Shown: one piece after another, positions 43,007 to 53,939 of the stretch | Layout: each line of letters begins with the position of its first letter | Numbering within the stretch: position 1 is the first letter of the stretch | Translations under genes and position numbers: made by a program | Assembly (NCBI GenBank): GCA_001692895.1 | Contig: KV748188.1 | Location: 2,232,001 to 2,296,000 of the forward strand | Source: Cenococcum geophilum 1.58 | Lineage: Eukaryota; Ascomycota; Dothideomycetes; Gloniales; Gloniaceae | Direction: 5' to 3' | Length of the DNA: 64,000 nucleotides | The notes under the pieces: generated by a model | The model's input: only the letters and a program-made list of their open reading frames with translations | What the model was told of the DNA's origin: nothing | The model's database searches: none

Positions 43007-43748
43007 TGCTTGTAGAATTTGTAATGGTCTCTCGAGCACGAAGCGCTCAGCCGAAGACATTGCTAAAACCTCATGCCATACTGCGCTTGCCCCTAGTACA
43101 TATAGATAGCTCTTTAGCTGTAATTCACTATTACGATAAACACCTATCCTTTCCGCGATTCTAATATTCTTAGCCAGCGATCGCCACGGAACACTAGCCC
43201 TTATAAGATGGGGGTTCTAAAACGGTCCTTTCCCAGCCGAGAAAAGGGGACGGGAATAGCACATCAGGCTCGGGCAAGGCCTGCTCACCATCAGCTCAGG
43301 TTAAAGCAGCGGCTTCTCAGATTGTCGAAAGTAACTGGAACTAGGAGAAGAAAAAATTTATGTCCTACTGTCTGGGTATAAAGGTCCTAAGAGGCTTTCT
43401 AATAAAGTATTTTCTGTGTTGTGTAAGACTCCTTGAAGAATAAAAGTAGCATTAGTAAGGCTAAAACGTTCTCGAAGAGAAATAGTAACCCTTTGCTCGC
43501 GACCTTTGCTATCTAGTTGTGTGCCCTTAAAATTGGAGATGTACTTGGTATACATGACTTCTGTGCAAGCGTCAGAAACCTGAAGATTTTGCTTAGTACA
43601 TTACCCTAGACAACCGATTCTCATTTGAGACTCGAACTAGACGCGATAGACTGGATCGTGTGAAACCGCAAAATTGTCGATATATTGGTATTAAATGGGC
43701 GCACTGCGAAATTCTAAGTTATCCTTCAACAGGGCCTGGTGTTTAGTA
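43007..43748. other. Intergenic region downstream of the desaturase
   Basis: I see no gene, tRNA or repeat here. It lies 3' of the minus-strand desaturase and probably holds its 3' untranslated region near 43650-43748. Confidence 0.4.
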
Positions 43749-45527
43749 TTAGTGCATCTCAAAACCATTTTCGACAATGGTGCGTTGGCACTCCGCCAAA
43801 ATTGCTCCTTGCCTCCCGACATCGCCCAACCTCCCAATCACCTCCTTGTTCCCATCAATGAAACCATACAAAGCATAGGGTATATCCACCTCATTACAGA
43901 ATTCCTGGACAAGCTTCTGAGCCCTTCGAAGGTTGTGACGGGGCATCCGCGGAAACAGATGATGGATTGCCTGGAATTGCAGACCTCCGTGGAAGAAATC
44001 GAGCCATTGCGGACAGTCGACGTCCATGGTTGTCCTTAACATCTTCTGTGGGAAAGACTCCGCCGTCCCCAGATCGGCGGTGCTCATGGCGAAGTGACTA
44101 AGAGTAATTTGCACATGAAGTGGCATCGTGATGATATGACTGATCATAACGAACGCGAAACGATTCCATCCGCCTGGAATACATTTATAGACGATTCCGT
44201 AGCCATACCACGTCCAGAAGAAAACCTGTCCGGCGATCTCGAAATAACGGTGCCACCAAGCGGGACCTCTCCGGGGGCCTTGACCGAGTAGGAGATATGC
44301 CCAGCTGAGCCTATACAGGTTGAAGCGACCGAAACACAAAAGGGGGTAGTAAAGATAGTTTTGGTATCTGATCATGAATTTCGCGAACACATCGTAGGTC
44401 ATGACTCGCTCGTAATAGCTGGAGAATAGAGATTCGAAGAAACGATGAGAAATGGCGAAGAAGGGCATGTGTTCAATATCCGGATCGTGCTCCGGCGAAT
44501 TTGTAACAAGGTGGTGGACGTTGTGGTTGTACTTCCACCAGCCCACGCTGAGACCACCCATATAGTCCGCAACAATCATTCCAATGAGTGAGTCGATCGT
44601 AAAGTCGTGGGTTATGCCCATGTGTCCGGCATCATGGACTGTGAAAGCAAGTTGGTGCCAGAAGCAGCCGAGGAATAATGCACTTGGAATGTACCATCCC
44701 CATTTTAGGAAAAGAGCGAACATCGCGAAAAAGAACGTGTATCTCACACACTCTATAGCATATGAAGTGTATCGACACTGGAAAAGGTTCTCTGCCTGCA
44801 TCTTCTCGTGTAGACATCTATATTTCTGCACAATTCTAGCTTGTGTTGCCGGATCTAGAAGGGGGTATTTCGCCTTGTCAATTTCAATCTCCCGCTGTGT
44901 CCGGGCGTCTATGAGGGACATTTTGGGCGGCTTATGGCTATCTTCCAGGCTCACAGAAGAAATTGAGGAGGTAGAAGAGGTTCGGCTCAAGGTACTGTTC
45001 CCAGCATTCCGTCGTCGAATGGACATCCCCTGATCCGCAGGCTCGAAAATCGGAGAGGGATCCGCAGAGGTCTGGGAACTCGAACTGTCGCCTCTGGGGC
45101 TATTGAATGCACTATCCTCGCTCACTCTAATCGATTCATCTTGGCCCCTAAATTTACCGCCCTGGATTGGAGGAACGAAGTTGATCCACTGCCCCTCTGT
45201 CCGACCAATCTGGTAGGCTTTCATGCGTGCTAGAGTTTCCTGGCTGTGGAAGCTGTTGGGGGAGATGTCAGCAGTTTTGGACCATAGCTAAAGCGTATAT
45301 ACATACCGATGGACTTCGTCGGTGGCATCCCTCCCTACCATGTGCTGAATGGCCTTGTCACCGCCAGGGTGAAAGGGGAGCCATGAGTCCACCTTAAGAA
45401 CCTTATCATCAACAATGACGATTGAGTGACCAGCTGCAATGAGGGATTCAATCTGGCGTCGGCTGAGGATCCTGTTTTTCTGGTTCGCCCGGACTTCAGC
45501 GGCAGCCACTGGGCTTTTCGAGACCAT
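43749..45527 (-). CDS. Delta-8 sphingolipid desaturase (cytochrome b5 fusion)
   Basis: There are two exons, 45527-45307 and 45252-43749, with a 54-bp intron (GTATGT...CAG) giving 574 residues. The N-terminal cytochrome b5 domain has the heme ligand motif HPGG at 53-56 and a second His in the RFHS segment encoded across the splice junction. The membrane desaturase domain carries three histidine boxes: HDAGH 280-284, HNVHH 317-321 and QAIHH 501-505. A Gln in place of the first His of box 3 is typical of front-end desaturases. Fungal proteins of this layout introduce the delta-8 double bond of the sphingoid base of glucosylceramide, in the ER. A serine-rich insert lies between the domains. A longer start at 45644 would add a 39-residue leader; I chose 45527 because it places the b5 domain near the N-terminus. 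Confidence 0.88.
45253..45306 (-). other. Desaturase intron
   Basis: This is a 54-bp intron with donor GTATGT after ...GTCCATCG and acceptor CCCAACAG. Removing it joins the cytochrome b5 domain in frame to ...FHSQETLARMKAY. Confidence 0.85.
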
Positions 45528-46219
45528 AGTTGGCGGTGAACGGTGAAAAACACGGGAGGTTAGAAGTGTTGATGGCCTGAGTAGAGGGAGAATTGGTTTC
45601 CAAGAGACAGGAGGATGGCTAGACCATTGCGTGTGAGGGGACACGAAATGCGAGTGGTGGTATCAGGAGAGAGGCGGGAGTGGGGAATGGTGCCAGGGTC
45701 GGAGAGCATAACAGCAGAGCCAGTTCTACTTAGTAGGTTTCGCTGCCCCATGAACTTTGGTCGTATTCTATGCGAAGCTGCCAGAGCGTGGTCACCGCCT
45801 GGCAGATTTGCAGCCCACGGACCGCCAAGCCGCCTTACTGTAACTCCAAGAGCGAAACGGGCGAAACGGGCGAAACAGGCGACACAGCCGAGAAACGTGC
45901 AGGCGACGTCACGTCAATGATCCGATATTTGCAGGAGAGAAGCCGCTGCTGCTGCCCTGTAGAGCCCGTTGTGGCGAGATTACAAAACAGATGGGACAGG
46001 TGATACTGTGTGCCTGTCTCCGAGCGAAGACCGATCACAAACTCGGAAATCGTGGCCCGCCTGGGCATCACTGTTCATCGCTGATTTAAGAATCCAAAGT
46101 CCAAGCCATTGAGCTGCGTTCTTTAGAACACAATAATTTGATCTCATCGGTGATTCTACCCTCCTCACTTGATATATTCTTTAACTTTCTCGCATAGAAT
46201 TCTTTATCGAACAGAAGTC
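45528..46219. promoter_or_regulatory. Shared divergent promoter region
   Basis: About 690 bp separate the start codons of the desaturase (-) and the phosphomutase (+). It contains a short GCGAAACGG tandem (45852-45880). I see no specific factor site that I would defend. An in-frame upstream ATG at 46169 for the phosphomutase lies in this stretch. Confidence 0.5.
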
Positions 46220-47974
46220 ATGGCCAAGACCACAAAAGAGCTAGCAGAGGAGTGGCTGTGTCTCGATAAAGACGAGGCCACTAGAGATGAGATATACAAG
46301 CTTCTGGTTCGCGGCGACGATGTCGAACTCGAAAAGCGGCTTCGAACCCGAATCGCCTTTGGTACCGCAGGCTTGAGGGGCCCCATGCAAGCTGGCTTTT
46401 CCTGCATGAATTCCTTGACTGTTATCCAAGCATCGCAAGGTCTTGCGGCATATCTCTTAAAAAATGAAAAGGATGTCAAGGGTCGCGGCATCGTCATTGG
46501 TCGCGACGCACGACACAACTCCGAGAAATTCGCAAAGCTCACAGCCGCCGCCTTTGTTGCAAAGGGAATCCGCGTGTGGTGGTATGAAAACCCTACTCAT
46601 ACTCCCCTAGTGCCCTTTGGCGTCTGTGAACTGAATGCTGCTGCCGGTGTTATGATCACGGCCAGTCATAACCCAGCTCAGGATAATGGGTACAAGGTAT
46701 ACTGGTCGAATGGCTGTCAGATCATTCCTCCGCACGACGCTGGGATTGCGGCTGCCATACTTGAACACCTTGAACCTGCAATCTGGGATACTTCCGTCGT
46801 GGATGAAGATTGCCTGCTTGTCGAAGGAGCTCTGGGTCTTGTCCGAGATGCTTACTTTAGGGCTGTTCGAGCAGCAGCTCATCCTGAGGGCACTTCTGTT
46901 CCTAAACCTTCAAGCCTCAAATTTGTCTATACTCCAATGCACGGCGTTGGGCTACCATACATGAAGCAAGCTGTGCAAGACTTGGGCCTTTCAGACAAAA
47001 TGATCGTGGTAGACTCTCAGGCAGAACCCGATCCTGATTTCCCTACAGTCAAATTCCCTAACCCTGAAGAAAAAGGCGCTCTCAGTCTCGCTGTTCAAAC
47101 CGCTGATACCTCTTCCGTTTCTCTCATACTCGCGAGTGACCCGGATGCAGACCGACTCGCTGTCGCAGAGAAAGTCTCGGGCACCTGGCATCAGTTCACT
47201 GGGAACCAGCTTGGAATCTTACTCGCTTCTTACCTGCTGGAGACGTATCCATCATCTAAGCCCAAAGGAAATCTTGCAATGCTCGCGTCAACTGTTTCGT
47301 CACACATGCTGGTCGGCCTAGCTACCAAATCGGGCTTTCGCTTTGCCGAGACTCTTACCGGATTTAAATGGCTTGGGAATGTGGCTCTAGACTTGGAAAA
47401 TGAGGGTTTTGACGTTGCCTTTGCCTTCGAAGAAGCCCTCGGCTACATGATTCCATCGGTCGTGCATGATAAAGATTCTATTAGCACCGCTGTGATCTTC
47501 CTCATGGCGGCCGGCCATTGGTCATCTCAAAATCTTACTCCTTACGCCAAACTCGAGAAGCTCTATCAAAAGCTAGGCTACTTTGAAGACGCGAATACAT
47601 ACCTCATATCGCCCTCACCAGCCGTCACAGACGCAATCTTCGAGGCAATCCGAGCGCTTGGCAAGCCATATCCACAAAAGCTTGGCAAAAGAAAAATTCT
47701 ACACTGGAGAGATTTGACAGTCGGCTATGACTCTACCACCCCAAATCATGTCCCAAAGCTACCCGTGTCGAAGGATAGCCAGATGATAAGCTGCGATGTA
47801 GACGGAGGAGTGCGGTTTACAGTACGCAGCTCTGGAACCGAGCCGAAGATAAAGTTGTACATTGAGTGCCATGCATCAAGCCGGGAGAAAGCTAGACACG
47901 GGGCGGAGATGGTGCTGCAGGATTTGTTGAAGGAATGGTTCAAGCCCGAGGTAAACGGGCTGAAGTTAGCGTAA
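46220..47974 (+). CDS. Phosphoglucomutase / phosphoribomutase (alpha-D-phosphohexomutase family)
   Basis: This is a 584-residue intron-free enzyme from ATG 46220. An in-frame ATG at 46169 would add 17 residues that look non-conserved. It has all four active-site elements of the family: the phosphoserine loop TASHNP with Ser149, the metal-binding loop DPDADR at 307-312, the sugar-binding EEALGY at 404-409, and the phosphate-binding RSSGTEPK at 536-543. The early TAGLRGPM block marks the PGM2-like branch. Fungal members interconvert ribose-1-phosphate and ribose-5-phosphate and also act on glucose phosphates; they are cytosolic. Substrate preference cannot be set from sequence alone. It is divergently transcribed from the desaturase. 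Confidence 0.9.
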   Translation: MAKTTKELAEEWLCLDKDEATRDEIYKLLVRGDDVELEKRLRTRIAFGTAGLRGPMQAGFSCMNSLTVIQASQGLAAYLLKNEKDVKGRGIVIGRDARHNSEKFAKLTAAAFVAKGIRVWWYENPTHTPLVPFGVCELNAAAGVMITASHNPAQDNGYKVYWSNGCQIIPPHDAGIAAAILEHLEPAIWDTSVVDEDCLLVEGALGLVRDAYFRAVRAAAHPEGTSVPKPSSLKFVYTPMHGVGLPYMKQAVQDLGLSDKMIVVDSQAEPDPDFPTVKFPNPEEKGALSLAVQTADTSSVSLILASDPDADRLAVAEKVSGTWHQFTGNQLGILLASYLLETYPSSKPKGNLAMLASTVSSHMLVGLATKSGFRFAETLTGFKWLGNVALDLENEGFDVAFAFEEALGYMIPSVVHDKDSISTAVIFLMAAGHWSSQNLTPYAKLEKLYQKLGYFEDANTYLISPSPAVTDAIFEAIRALGKPYPQKLGKRKILHWRDLTVGYDSTTPNHVPKLPVSKDSQMISCDVDGGVRFTVRSSGTEPKIKLYIECHASSREKARHGAEMVLQDLLKEWFKPEVNGLKLA

Positions 47975-48120
47975 ACGGTGTCTGGTTGGAGGAGGAATCT
48001 GTCCGCCATGCATAATTGCAGTAATAAAAATTCAAATATTTAATGTAGGGATAGATGGATCGGAACATTCAAGGATGGAATCTAGTGGAACGAATCATTT
48101 GGTGTTAGGATATTTCTAAA

Positions 48121-49246
48121 GGGCATGTTCGGTTGCAAATCGTCTTCATATCATAATCTGTTCAATCCGTGCGCCTTTTAGTGTCGCCGGTTTTGTAATT
48201 AGTGGCGGCTACTACCGTGGCTCATTTGAATCTGTAATTGAGTCGGTAATGCTCCAGAATGAGGCTCCATATTTGACTTCGCATAATGCTTGACGTTGGT
48301 GAGCAATTCGAATGAGCCCCTCTTTGCCACCAGGCCTCTATCGCGACTCCCTACTTTGGTGTAGCAATGGAGCCTCCTCCTCGGCCAACGCCCTCCTTGC
48401 GATTGACGTTTCCTACATCTTTGTCCACCTCCCGTATGAGCCGTAGTAGAGTTACAGCGACGCCCGTGTATGAGTCTGGAAACAAGCTTATCGCGATTAC
48501 AAAAGTTAAAGATAATAACATTATATAAGGCTTGTAAATGCGACTGAAGTATCGTAATTAGGGCATTTGGAGTCGCCATATTACAAGAAATCGTGACTTT
48601 GGCGCGTATGTAAGAGCTCCATATTGATATGGAATATGGAATAGGAGCTCGAAGCTACATATTAAAACGGTGCCAAGAACCTCATTTTAACTACTGTATA
48701 CAGTATAGCTTGCAAATTTGACGCGCTTACCGATATGGAGGAGCTCCATATTCAAAAGTCGTCAGATTTACCGAACAACACCCTCATATTCATATTTGAG
48801 CTCCATTTCGGTTACAATACGGAGGTCGCTGTCATAAGTTCTTGCACCTTCCTAATTAGGAAGTTAAGTTACTAACTCTCTTAGTATATTATTAAATAAG
48901 TATTTTTATATTTTTATATAAAATCCTATAAACTCTATATGAATTCTAAGTTAAAGCTATTATATGATTAATCGTATTAAAGTAGTTATTATAACTTAAA
49001 ATTTATTAAAATTTATTAGTGCTGTAATTTACGCAGCCGGTATTACAGCTTATGTAGCAGTGCTAAAAATTACGCATTTGTAGCGGGATCGTGCCTAAAT
49101 TTACGTGGGGTAGGCTGATAGCTGCGCACCCGTGATTGCGCGTGCGCAGTTGCTTAATTTCCTAATTAGGAAGGTGCAAGAACTTATGACAACGACCTCC
49201 GTATGGAGCCTCCATATTGAATATGGAGTTGCAACCGAACATCCCC
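48121..49246. mobile_element. Fold-back/TIR element downstream of the phosphomutase
   Basis: The outer ends GGGCATGTTCGGTTGCAA (48121) and TTGCAACCGAACATCCCC (ending 49246) are inverted. A longer inner inverted repeat (about 48822-48868 against 49156-49203) shares ACGGAGGTCG, CATAAGTTCTTGCACCTTCC and AATTAGGAA. Short CTCCATATT/AATATGGAG words recur near both arms. The interior between the inner arms is AT-rich and RIP-like. There is no transposase, and a 126-codon minus frame (48199-48579) is not recognisable. CTAA occurs at both borders, too short to be a convincing TSD. A non-autonomous hAT-like element is my best guess. Confidence 0.55.
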
Positions 49247-50519
49247 TAAGACTACAGCTTTTCGCTCAGGATGCAAAGAGTTTCACTTCAATGGCTGGGG
49301 AAAAGAAGATGAATCACGATAGATGGAGAGTCATTGGTGGCGTCAGTTATAATTATTGAGTTCACCAGTGTGGGTCTGCACATTTAGTCTGGTAATCCAG
49401 AATCTCCTGCGACCTCAATTTCGTGCTCTGAATAAGTAGTCTGATTGTATAAAATAACTTAGCTCTGAATAGTCGTCAGCTTCTAGATGAAAATACGGTA
49501 TTAAATTTGTTTTATCGCTGGATGATCTAAGCGTTAGCAATTTTCGAGAATGGGTGGCAGGGACGAGAAAAACCTCCAACGATGATAAAAACGTCATTGT
49601 TTGTAAGATAGCCAATCAACGTTGACATAAACTAACAGGTGTTCTCTAATCGTGCTGCCTGACTCAAGACCATTTTTACTAAGACATACAAGAGGCATTT
49701 TATCCCACGCAAGCTACCTGGAAGGGTTTCCCAAAATGGAATTGATGAAAAAGTAGGCAAACGATCTGACAACTCATCCCAATATATCTCCTGTTTTTGT
49801 CGCACAGCTATCGCTGCCTTAAGAGAAACGACTTCAAAGGGCTTAGCAACCAACACATGGCAGTATAGCAACCTAGGTAGCCAGATAATGTCACAGGGCA
49901 CGACGCACCCAATTTCCACCACCCCCCCACCCCTTTATGTGTCTATTCAAGTCTCCATTCCTGTTGCTTCCATTTTTCGACGGGTTTCACGAGCGAGCCC
50001 ATCGGCGCTAGACCGTGCTGCGGATGCGGGCCATCGTTCCCCAGGATTTGTTGGCCAATTAACATCCATAGCCAAAAGCCCCTGGTCCCTCTGGGCTCAC
50101 GCGGCCACTGCATCGGGACAGCCTTTTGGAGGCTTCACTGGTACGGAGACCTTGTACTCCCACCTGCAGGCGCTATTAGTTTCATGCCAAGCCGCAGGGT
50201 CGAAGAGTCACCTTTGATTTTCTTCGTCCCTCTATCACCGGCCTCCCTCATTCTCCCTCCTGCCGCCCTCTCCCCCGCCTTTTGCTCCTTCTCTTCCTCG
50301 GGCGCATTCTCTCCATCTCAATTTTATATATTGTGTCGTTGTCGCTCACTATAGTCCTCTCTAGCCTGCCCAGTACTCTCTCGCTTCTTTGGTAGGCGCT
50401 CGGTCCCCGCCAGAAGCTACTTCATCATTTGCTAACATGCTTCAAGCCTTAATACTCACCACAAAATGGCTCAATGCTAGGCAGCCAGCGTCCTTTGTGG
50501 GATGCTCAGCTAGGCGCCC
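49247..50519. other. Intergenic and 5' leader region
   Basis: No gene is recognised. From about 50220 the + strand becomes strongly pyrimidine-rich (TCCCTCCTGCCGCCCTCTCC type), as in fungal core promoters, just ahead of the 1139-residue reading frame. A 169-codon frame (50389-50898) overlaps that gene and is a shadow. Confidence 0.4.
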
Positions 50520-53500
50520 ATGGCGGCGTTTGGGCTGGCACCGAGACCTTCGACATCTATTCCTTCTACCGCAGAGCTACCTTCGTCATCGAAACGTCCA
50601 CTTCCACGCGGTCCTTGTAACTATGGCGACCCGGTCGTTGGATCATGTGGTTGTAGTCAATTTTGGGATAAACAAAGCCAAGAGCTGCATGAAGGAAGCA
50701 CCGAGCATTGCCCAATTAGCCAGCACTCTACTTGGTGTGTCTGTGGACACCATGCCTGCTACCACCTGCCTGAGCACCGAGTTCCTCGAGAGAAACTACT
50801 CTCCCCTCCATCCGCCGGAAAGCATCGGTTTGCACCGCGATGCGATGGGCATTGCCAATCGGTCGGAGGGTCACAATATACCGGGCCAAGAGGGCTAAGA
50901 ACGGTTGAAGAAGAGGGCACAACTTCAGCTGGTACGCGAGAACATCGTATAGGCCGCCCAAGAAGTAGCCCGTCGGGATTCAGGCAACAGCCAGCGCAAC
51001 AGAGAATATTACAAAGCGTTAATCGCGCCGCTCTACAACCTAGGGATTCCACCTCGGAGCCAAGCGCCTCAGGTTTACCTCGAATTCCATCTGTTTGCCT
51101 TCTAGGCTCGAACGATCTCCGGCCAGTTGGTAATACTGTGGAGCAGCAAACGGGGCAGGATAATCATGACACTTCGCGGTATAGTCCTTCAGGTCTCGGC
51201 CTGTTTTTACAGACAGGTAATCTGGGTAATACGAATGGGCGCCGACAATCTCATTCAACAGCACCCGACGAGGTTGCAGGAGGAATTGGTCGCTCATATA
51301 ATGGATCACAGATCCCATCAACCGAAACTTATTCTCTATCGGACGATAATGCCCATTTAGGCAGTCCCGGCCGAGCGCTCATGGATCACGCCCTTGGCCT
51401 TGGACGTAATATACCGCCTCTTGATGTAAATGACACTGTTCCGAATACATTTTATGCAGAGGATCTCCTTCAAAGTGCTACAGAGATTGCTACACCAAGC
51501 AATGCCAACACGCCTGATCTACGGGGCGTTGACCATGCCGTCCAGGAAACGAGAAACCTCCTCGAAGCTCTTTCTCGATGGTCTGCAGCTGCAGAGAGGA
51601 ACGCTGCTGGGGGCGATACTCGGCCAAACAGCTCAGGAAACCCGTCTGATATTCCTACGCAATTTCTACTTACAAACTCACCTGCAATGCCGCAAGATTC
51701 CATTCAAAATGTCCTAACATCTGCTTCACCCCAATTGCTACATCGTCTCATTTCATACCTTGGGCCTCTTCATAATCTCTTAAATTCAATCCCGAATGTG
51801 GCAACTTCAATCCGAAATATCAACGAACGAATTGATAATCTGGATAATACGTCTTTTGCCCATGTTCCCATAGAGGAAATTGAACGCAAGCTTGAAGACA
51901 TGGACGCAAGGTTACTCGAACTCGAAAACCGTATGGAAGAGCACAACAAGGTTTACGCAGCAATTGACGTAGACCACAGCAGTCTTGACAATGTACACAC
52001 CAGACGGCAAGCACCCAACGCTGCAGAAATGACGTCATTCACATCCAACTATTCTTCTCGTAGTATTGGCTCTGTACAGTCCATGACTTCCTCGGCACTT
52101 ATTGTTGCTGCCATAGACCGGAGGGAAATCGAGGGCATCAAAGAACGCCTTGATGATCTCGAAGCTATTTTCCCGACAGCGGCCGATCCATGGCAAATAG
52201 AAGTTGTACTGCTGCCTTGGGGAAGGGAGCTGAAAGGCATCTGGTTTACTCCAGACGAATTAATGCACGGCATGTCTAAGGCAACTACTCAAGACTCCGA
52301 GGAGTGGACACAGGCCCGAAGCCTGCGATCGGCGTCTAGAAGTTCATTACCTTTACCTGAGGCCGGAAGTGGCTGGAGCAGCCAAGCTATTCACGCCTGG
52401 ACGAATACCACAGACGAATGGTTATCACCCAAGGCATGTGGCACGAATAATTTGGTCTACAAGAGACTCCAAAGCCGGGGTTTCATCCGCAAAGTGACCT
52501 TCAAGAGTTCAAATGCTAGAGACATTCAGGCAGCGATTGCAAACGCATTCGGCGATCTGCTTGAGCACTTGGAGAACGCCTGTGATAATAGTAACAGTCA
52601 TCATTCGGACGCTGGTGACCAGGCCATGGACTGTTTCCATGGTCTCAGAGCGTCTTTCATACCCCTTCGAAAGGTCCACAAATCATCCAAACTTCTCTTC
52701 CTCACACCTGACGAGATGATATCCGCCGCGCACTGGACAGCTCATTTTCTGAACTCAGGCGTCCTCATGCGAGCAGCAGGGGGTCAGAAGCGGTTATTCG
52801 TAACCCAACGTGAGGCCTATCTGCAACAGAGCAACCACGACGACAATGCGTGGACCTGGCAACGCATGCGCGAATTACCGCGTGTGCACCTGAGTCCCGA
52901 CTCCCAAAAAGAAGGCAACACTGACGCCAGCACTTTGCACGTTGCGGAAGCTGACGCCAAAGAAGCCTGCTGGTCCTACTACCCAGCCTGCGACTCACCT
53001 GCCAGCACGACATCATCATTCAGCAGCTCCCACTCCGGCCAACTCTCTCTGCGGCCAGCGGAGCCCTACCACTGGCCCGCCGAAGCAACGCCCAGCACCC
53101 GCCCGAAACCCAAGCAGCCCATCTCGCCGCTCTCCGAGTTCCCGCAGAAGAGACCCAGCCGGCGCAGCAACCGCACCGTCTCGGTGCCCCTGACCGACGA
53201 CGACGCCTTCGCAACCGCGCCCTCGCAGCTCCCCCAAAGCAGCTCCAAACGCCGCATCGGCGCCTCTTTCGACACCGCCGCCTGCGCGCCCCACCCGCGC
53301 ACCCACCACGCCGCCGCCAACCTCGCCCTCGCCCTCGCCGCCGTGCCCCAGGCCTCAAACCCAAAGCGCCGCCGCCTCACCCACTCCCACTCCCCGCCAG
53401 CCACCGACACCCTCCCCGACCCCGTCGCCACCGCCGTCCCCTTGCCCTGCGGCTGGGCACACACGCCCCGCCGCTCCAAGGAACCCCCTTCCCCGTTCTT

Positions 53501-53939
53501 CTCCGAGCACCGTCCTGCCTCGGACGCCGCGTCGCGCAGCCAGCGCTCGGCCGGCCTCGCGACCGACGCGGCGCGCTGTGCGGGCTTTGGCTCCGAGAAT
53601 CGGATGGGCAACGGCGGCGGGAGGGCGCAGGGCGGCGGCGGGACGCCGTTTGCGTACGCCACCCCGCATTCGGGCACGGTGGCTGGGGCGGGGTTCACGG
53701 GGGGCGGGGGGGAGGGCGATACGGAGGTTGAGAGTGGGAGCTGGCATGGGGTTGGGGGGGATGAGGATAGTGAGGATGAGTTGAGCAAGGCGGCTGCGAG
53801 GGGGGAGGAGGGGGAGGGAGGTAGTGAGGACGTGAGTGTGGGGATGGGGGCGGAGGAGTGGGAGGAGGAGGATAGTGGGTTCGGGGATGAGGATGAGGAG
53901 GAGTATGAAGACGAGGATGAGGAGGATGAAGATGAGTGA
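50520..53939 (+). CDS. Large conserved-type hypothetical protein with Cys/His cluster, coiled coil and acidic tail
   Basis: This is a 1139-residue open frame with no intron needed. I do not recognise a named family. Near the N-terminus, Cys33, 43, 45, 64, 73, 75, 80 with His77/78/82 (in CGCSQFWDK and WCVCGHHACYH) could bind zinc. Residues about 450-555 include two heptad-rich helices (IEEIERKLEDMDARLLELE and EIEGIKERLDDLEAIF). These are followed by a globular-looking block, WQIEVVLLPWGRELKGIWF at 558. A further ordered region covers about 640-760 (VYKRLQSRGFIRKV, FIPLRKVHKSSKLLFLTP, KRLFVTQREAYL). The C-terminal third is Pro/Ser-rich with KRRR at about 948, and the last 45 residues are almost all Asp/Glu. 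A nuclear, scaffold-like role is plausible but inferred. Confidence 0.75.
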   Translation: MAAFGLAPRPSTSIPSTAELPSSSKRPLPRGPCNYGDPVVGSCGCSQFWDKQSQELHEGSTEHCPISQHSTWCVCGHHACYHLPEHRVPREKLLSPPSAGKHRFAPRCDGHCQSVGGSQYTGPRGLRTVEEEGTTSAGTREHRIGRPRSSPSGFRQQPAQQRILQSVNRAALQPRDSTSEPSASGLPRIPSVCLLGSNDLRPVGNTVEQQTGQDNHDTSRYSPSGLGLFLQTGNLGNTNGRRQSHSTAPDEVAGGIGRSYNGSQIPSTETYSLSDDNAHLGSPGRALMDHALGLGRNIPPLDVNDTVPNTFYAEDLLQSATEIATPSNANTPDLRGVDHAVQETRNLLEALSRWSAAAERNAAGGDTRPNSSGNPSDIPTQFLLTNSPAMPQDSIQNVLTSASPQLLHRLISYLGPLHNLLNSIPNVATSIRNINERIDNLDNTSFAHVPIEEIERKLEDMDARLLELENRMEEHNKVYAAIDVDHSSLDNVHTRRQAPNAAEMTSFTSNYSSRSIGSVQSMTSSALIVAAIDRREIEGIKERLDDLEAIFPTAADPWQIEVVLLPWGRELKGIWFTPDELMHGMSKATTQDSEEWTQARSLRSASRSSLPLPEAGSGWSSQAIHAWTNTTDEWLSPKACGTNNLVYKRLQSRGFIRKVTFKSSNARDIQAAIANAFGDLLEHLENACDNSNSHHSDAGDQAMDCFHGLRASFIPLRKVHKSSKLLFLTPDEMISAAHWTAHFLNSGVLMRAAGGQKRLFVTQREAYLQQSNHDDNAWTWQRMRELPRVHLSPDSQKEGNTDASTLHVAEADAKEACWSYYPACDSPASTTSSFSSSHSGQLSLRPAEPYHWPAEATPSTRPKPKQPISPLSEFPQKRPSRRSNRTVSVPLTDDDAFATAPSQLPQSSSKRRIGASFDTAACAPHPRTHHAAANLALALAAVPQASNPKRRRLTHSHSPPATDTLPDPVATAVPLPCGWAHTPRRSKEPPSPFFSEHRPASDAASRSQRSAGLATDAARCAGFGSENRMGNGGGRAQGGGGTPFAYATPHSGTVAGAGFTGGGGEGDTEVESGSWHGVGGDEDSEDELSKAAARGEEGEGGSEDVSVGMGAEEWEEEDSGFGDEDEEEYEDEDEEDEDE

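Noticed and set aside
43620-43690. Checked for a tRNA gene
   Set aside because: No clover-leaf with matching acceptor and T arms could be built here or elsewhere in the window.
45528-45644. Longer desaturase start giving a 39-residue leader
   Set aside because: Cytochrome b5-fused desaturases normally begin shortly before the b5 domain; the leader has no conserved feature, though it cannot be excluded.
46169-46219. Upstream in-frame ATG adding 17 residues to the phosphomutase
   Set aside because: The added residues are not family-like; the ATG at 46220 fits the usual start.
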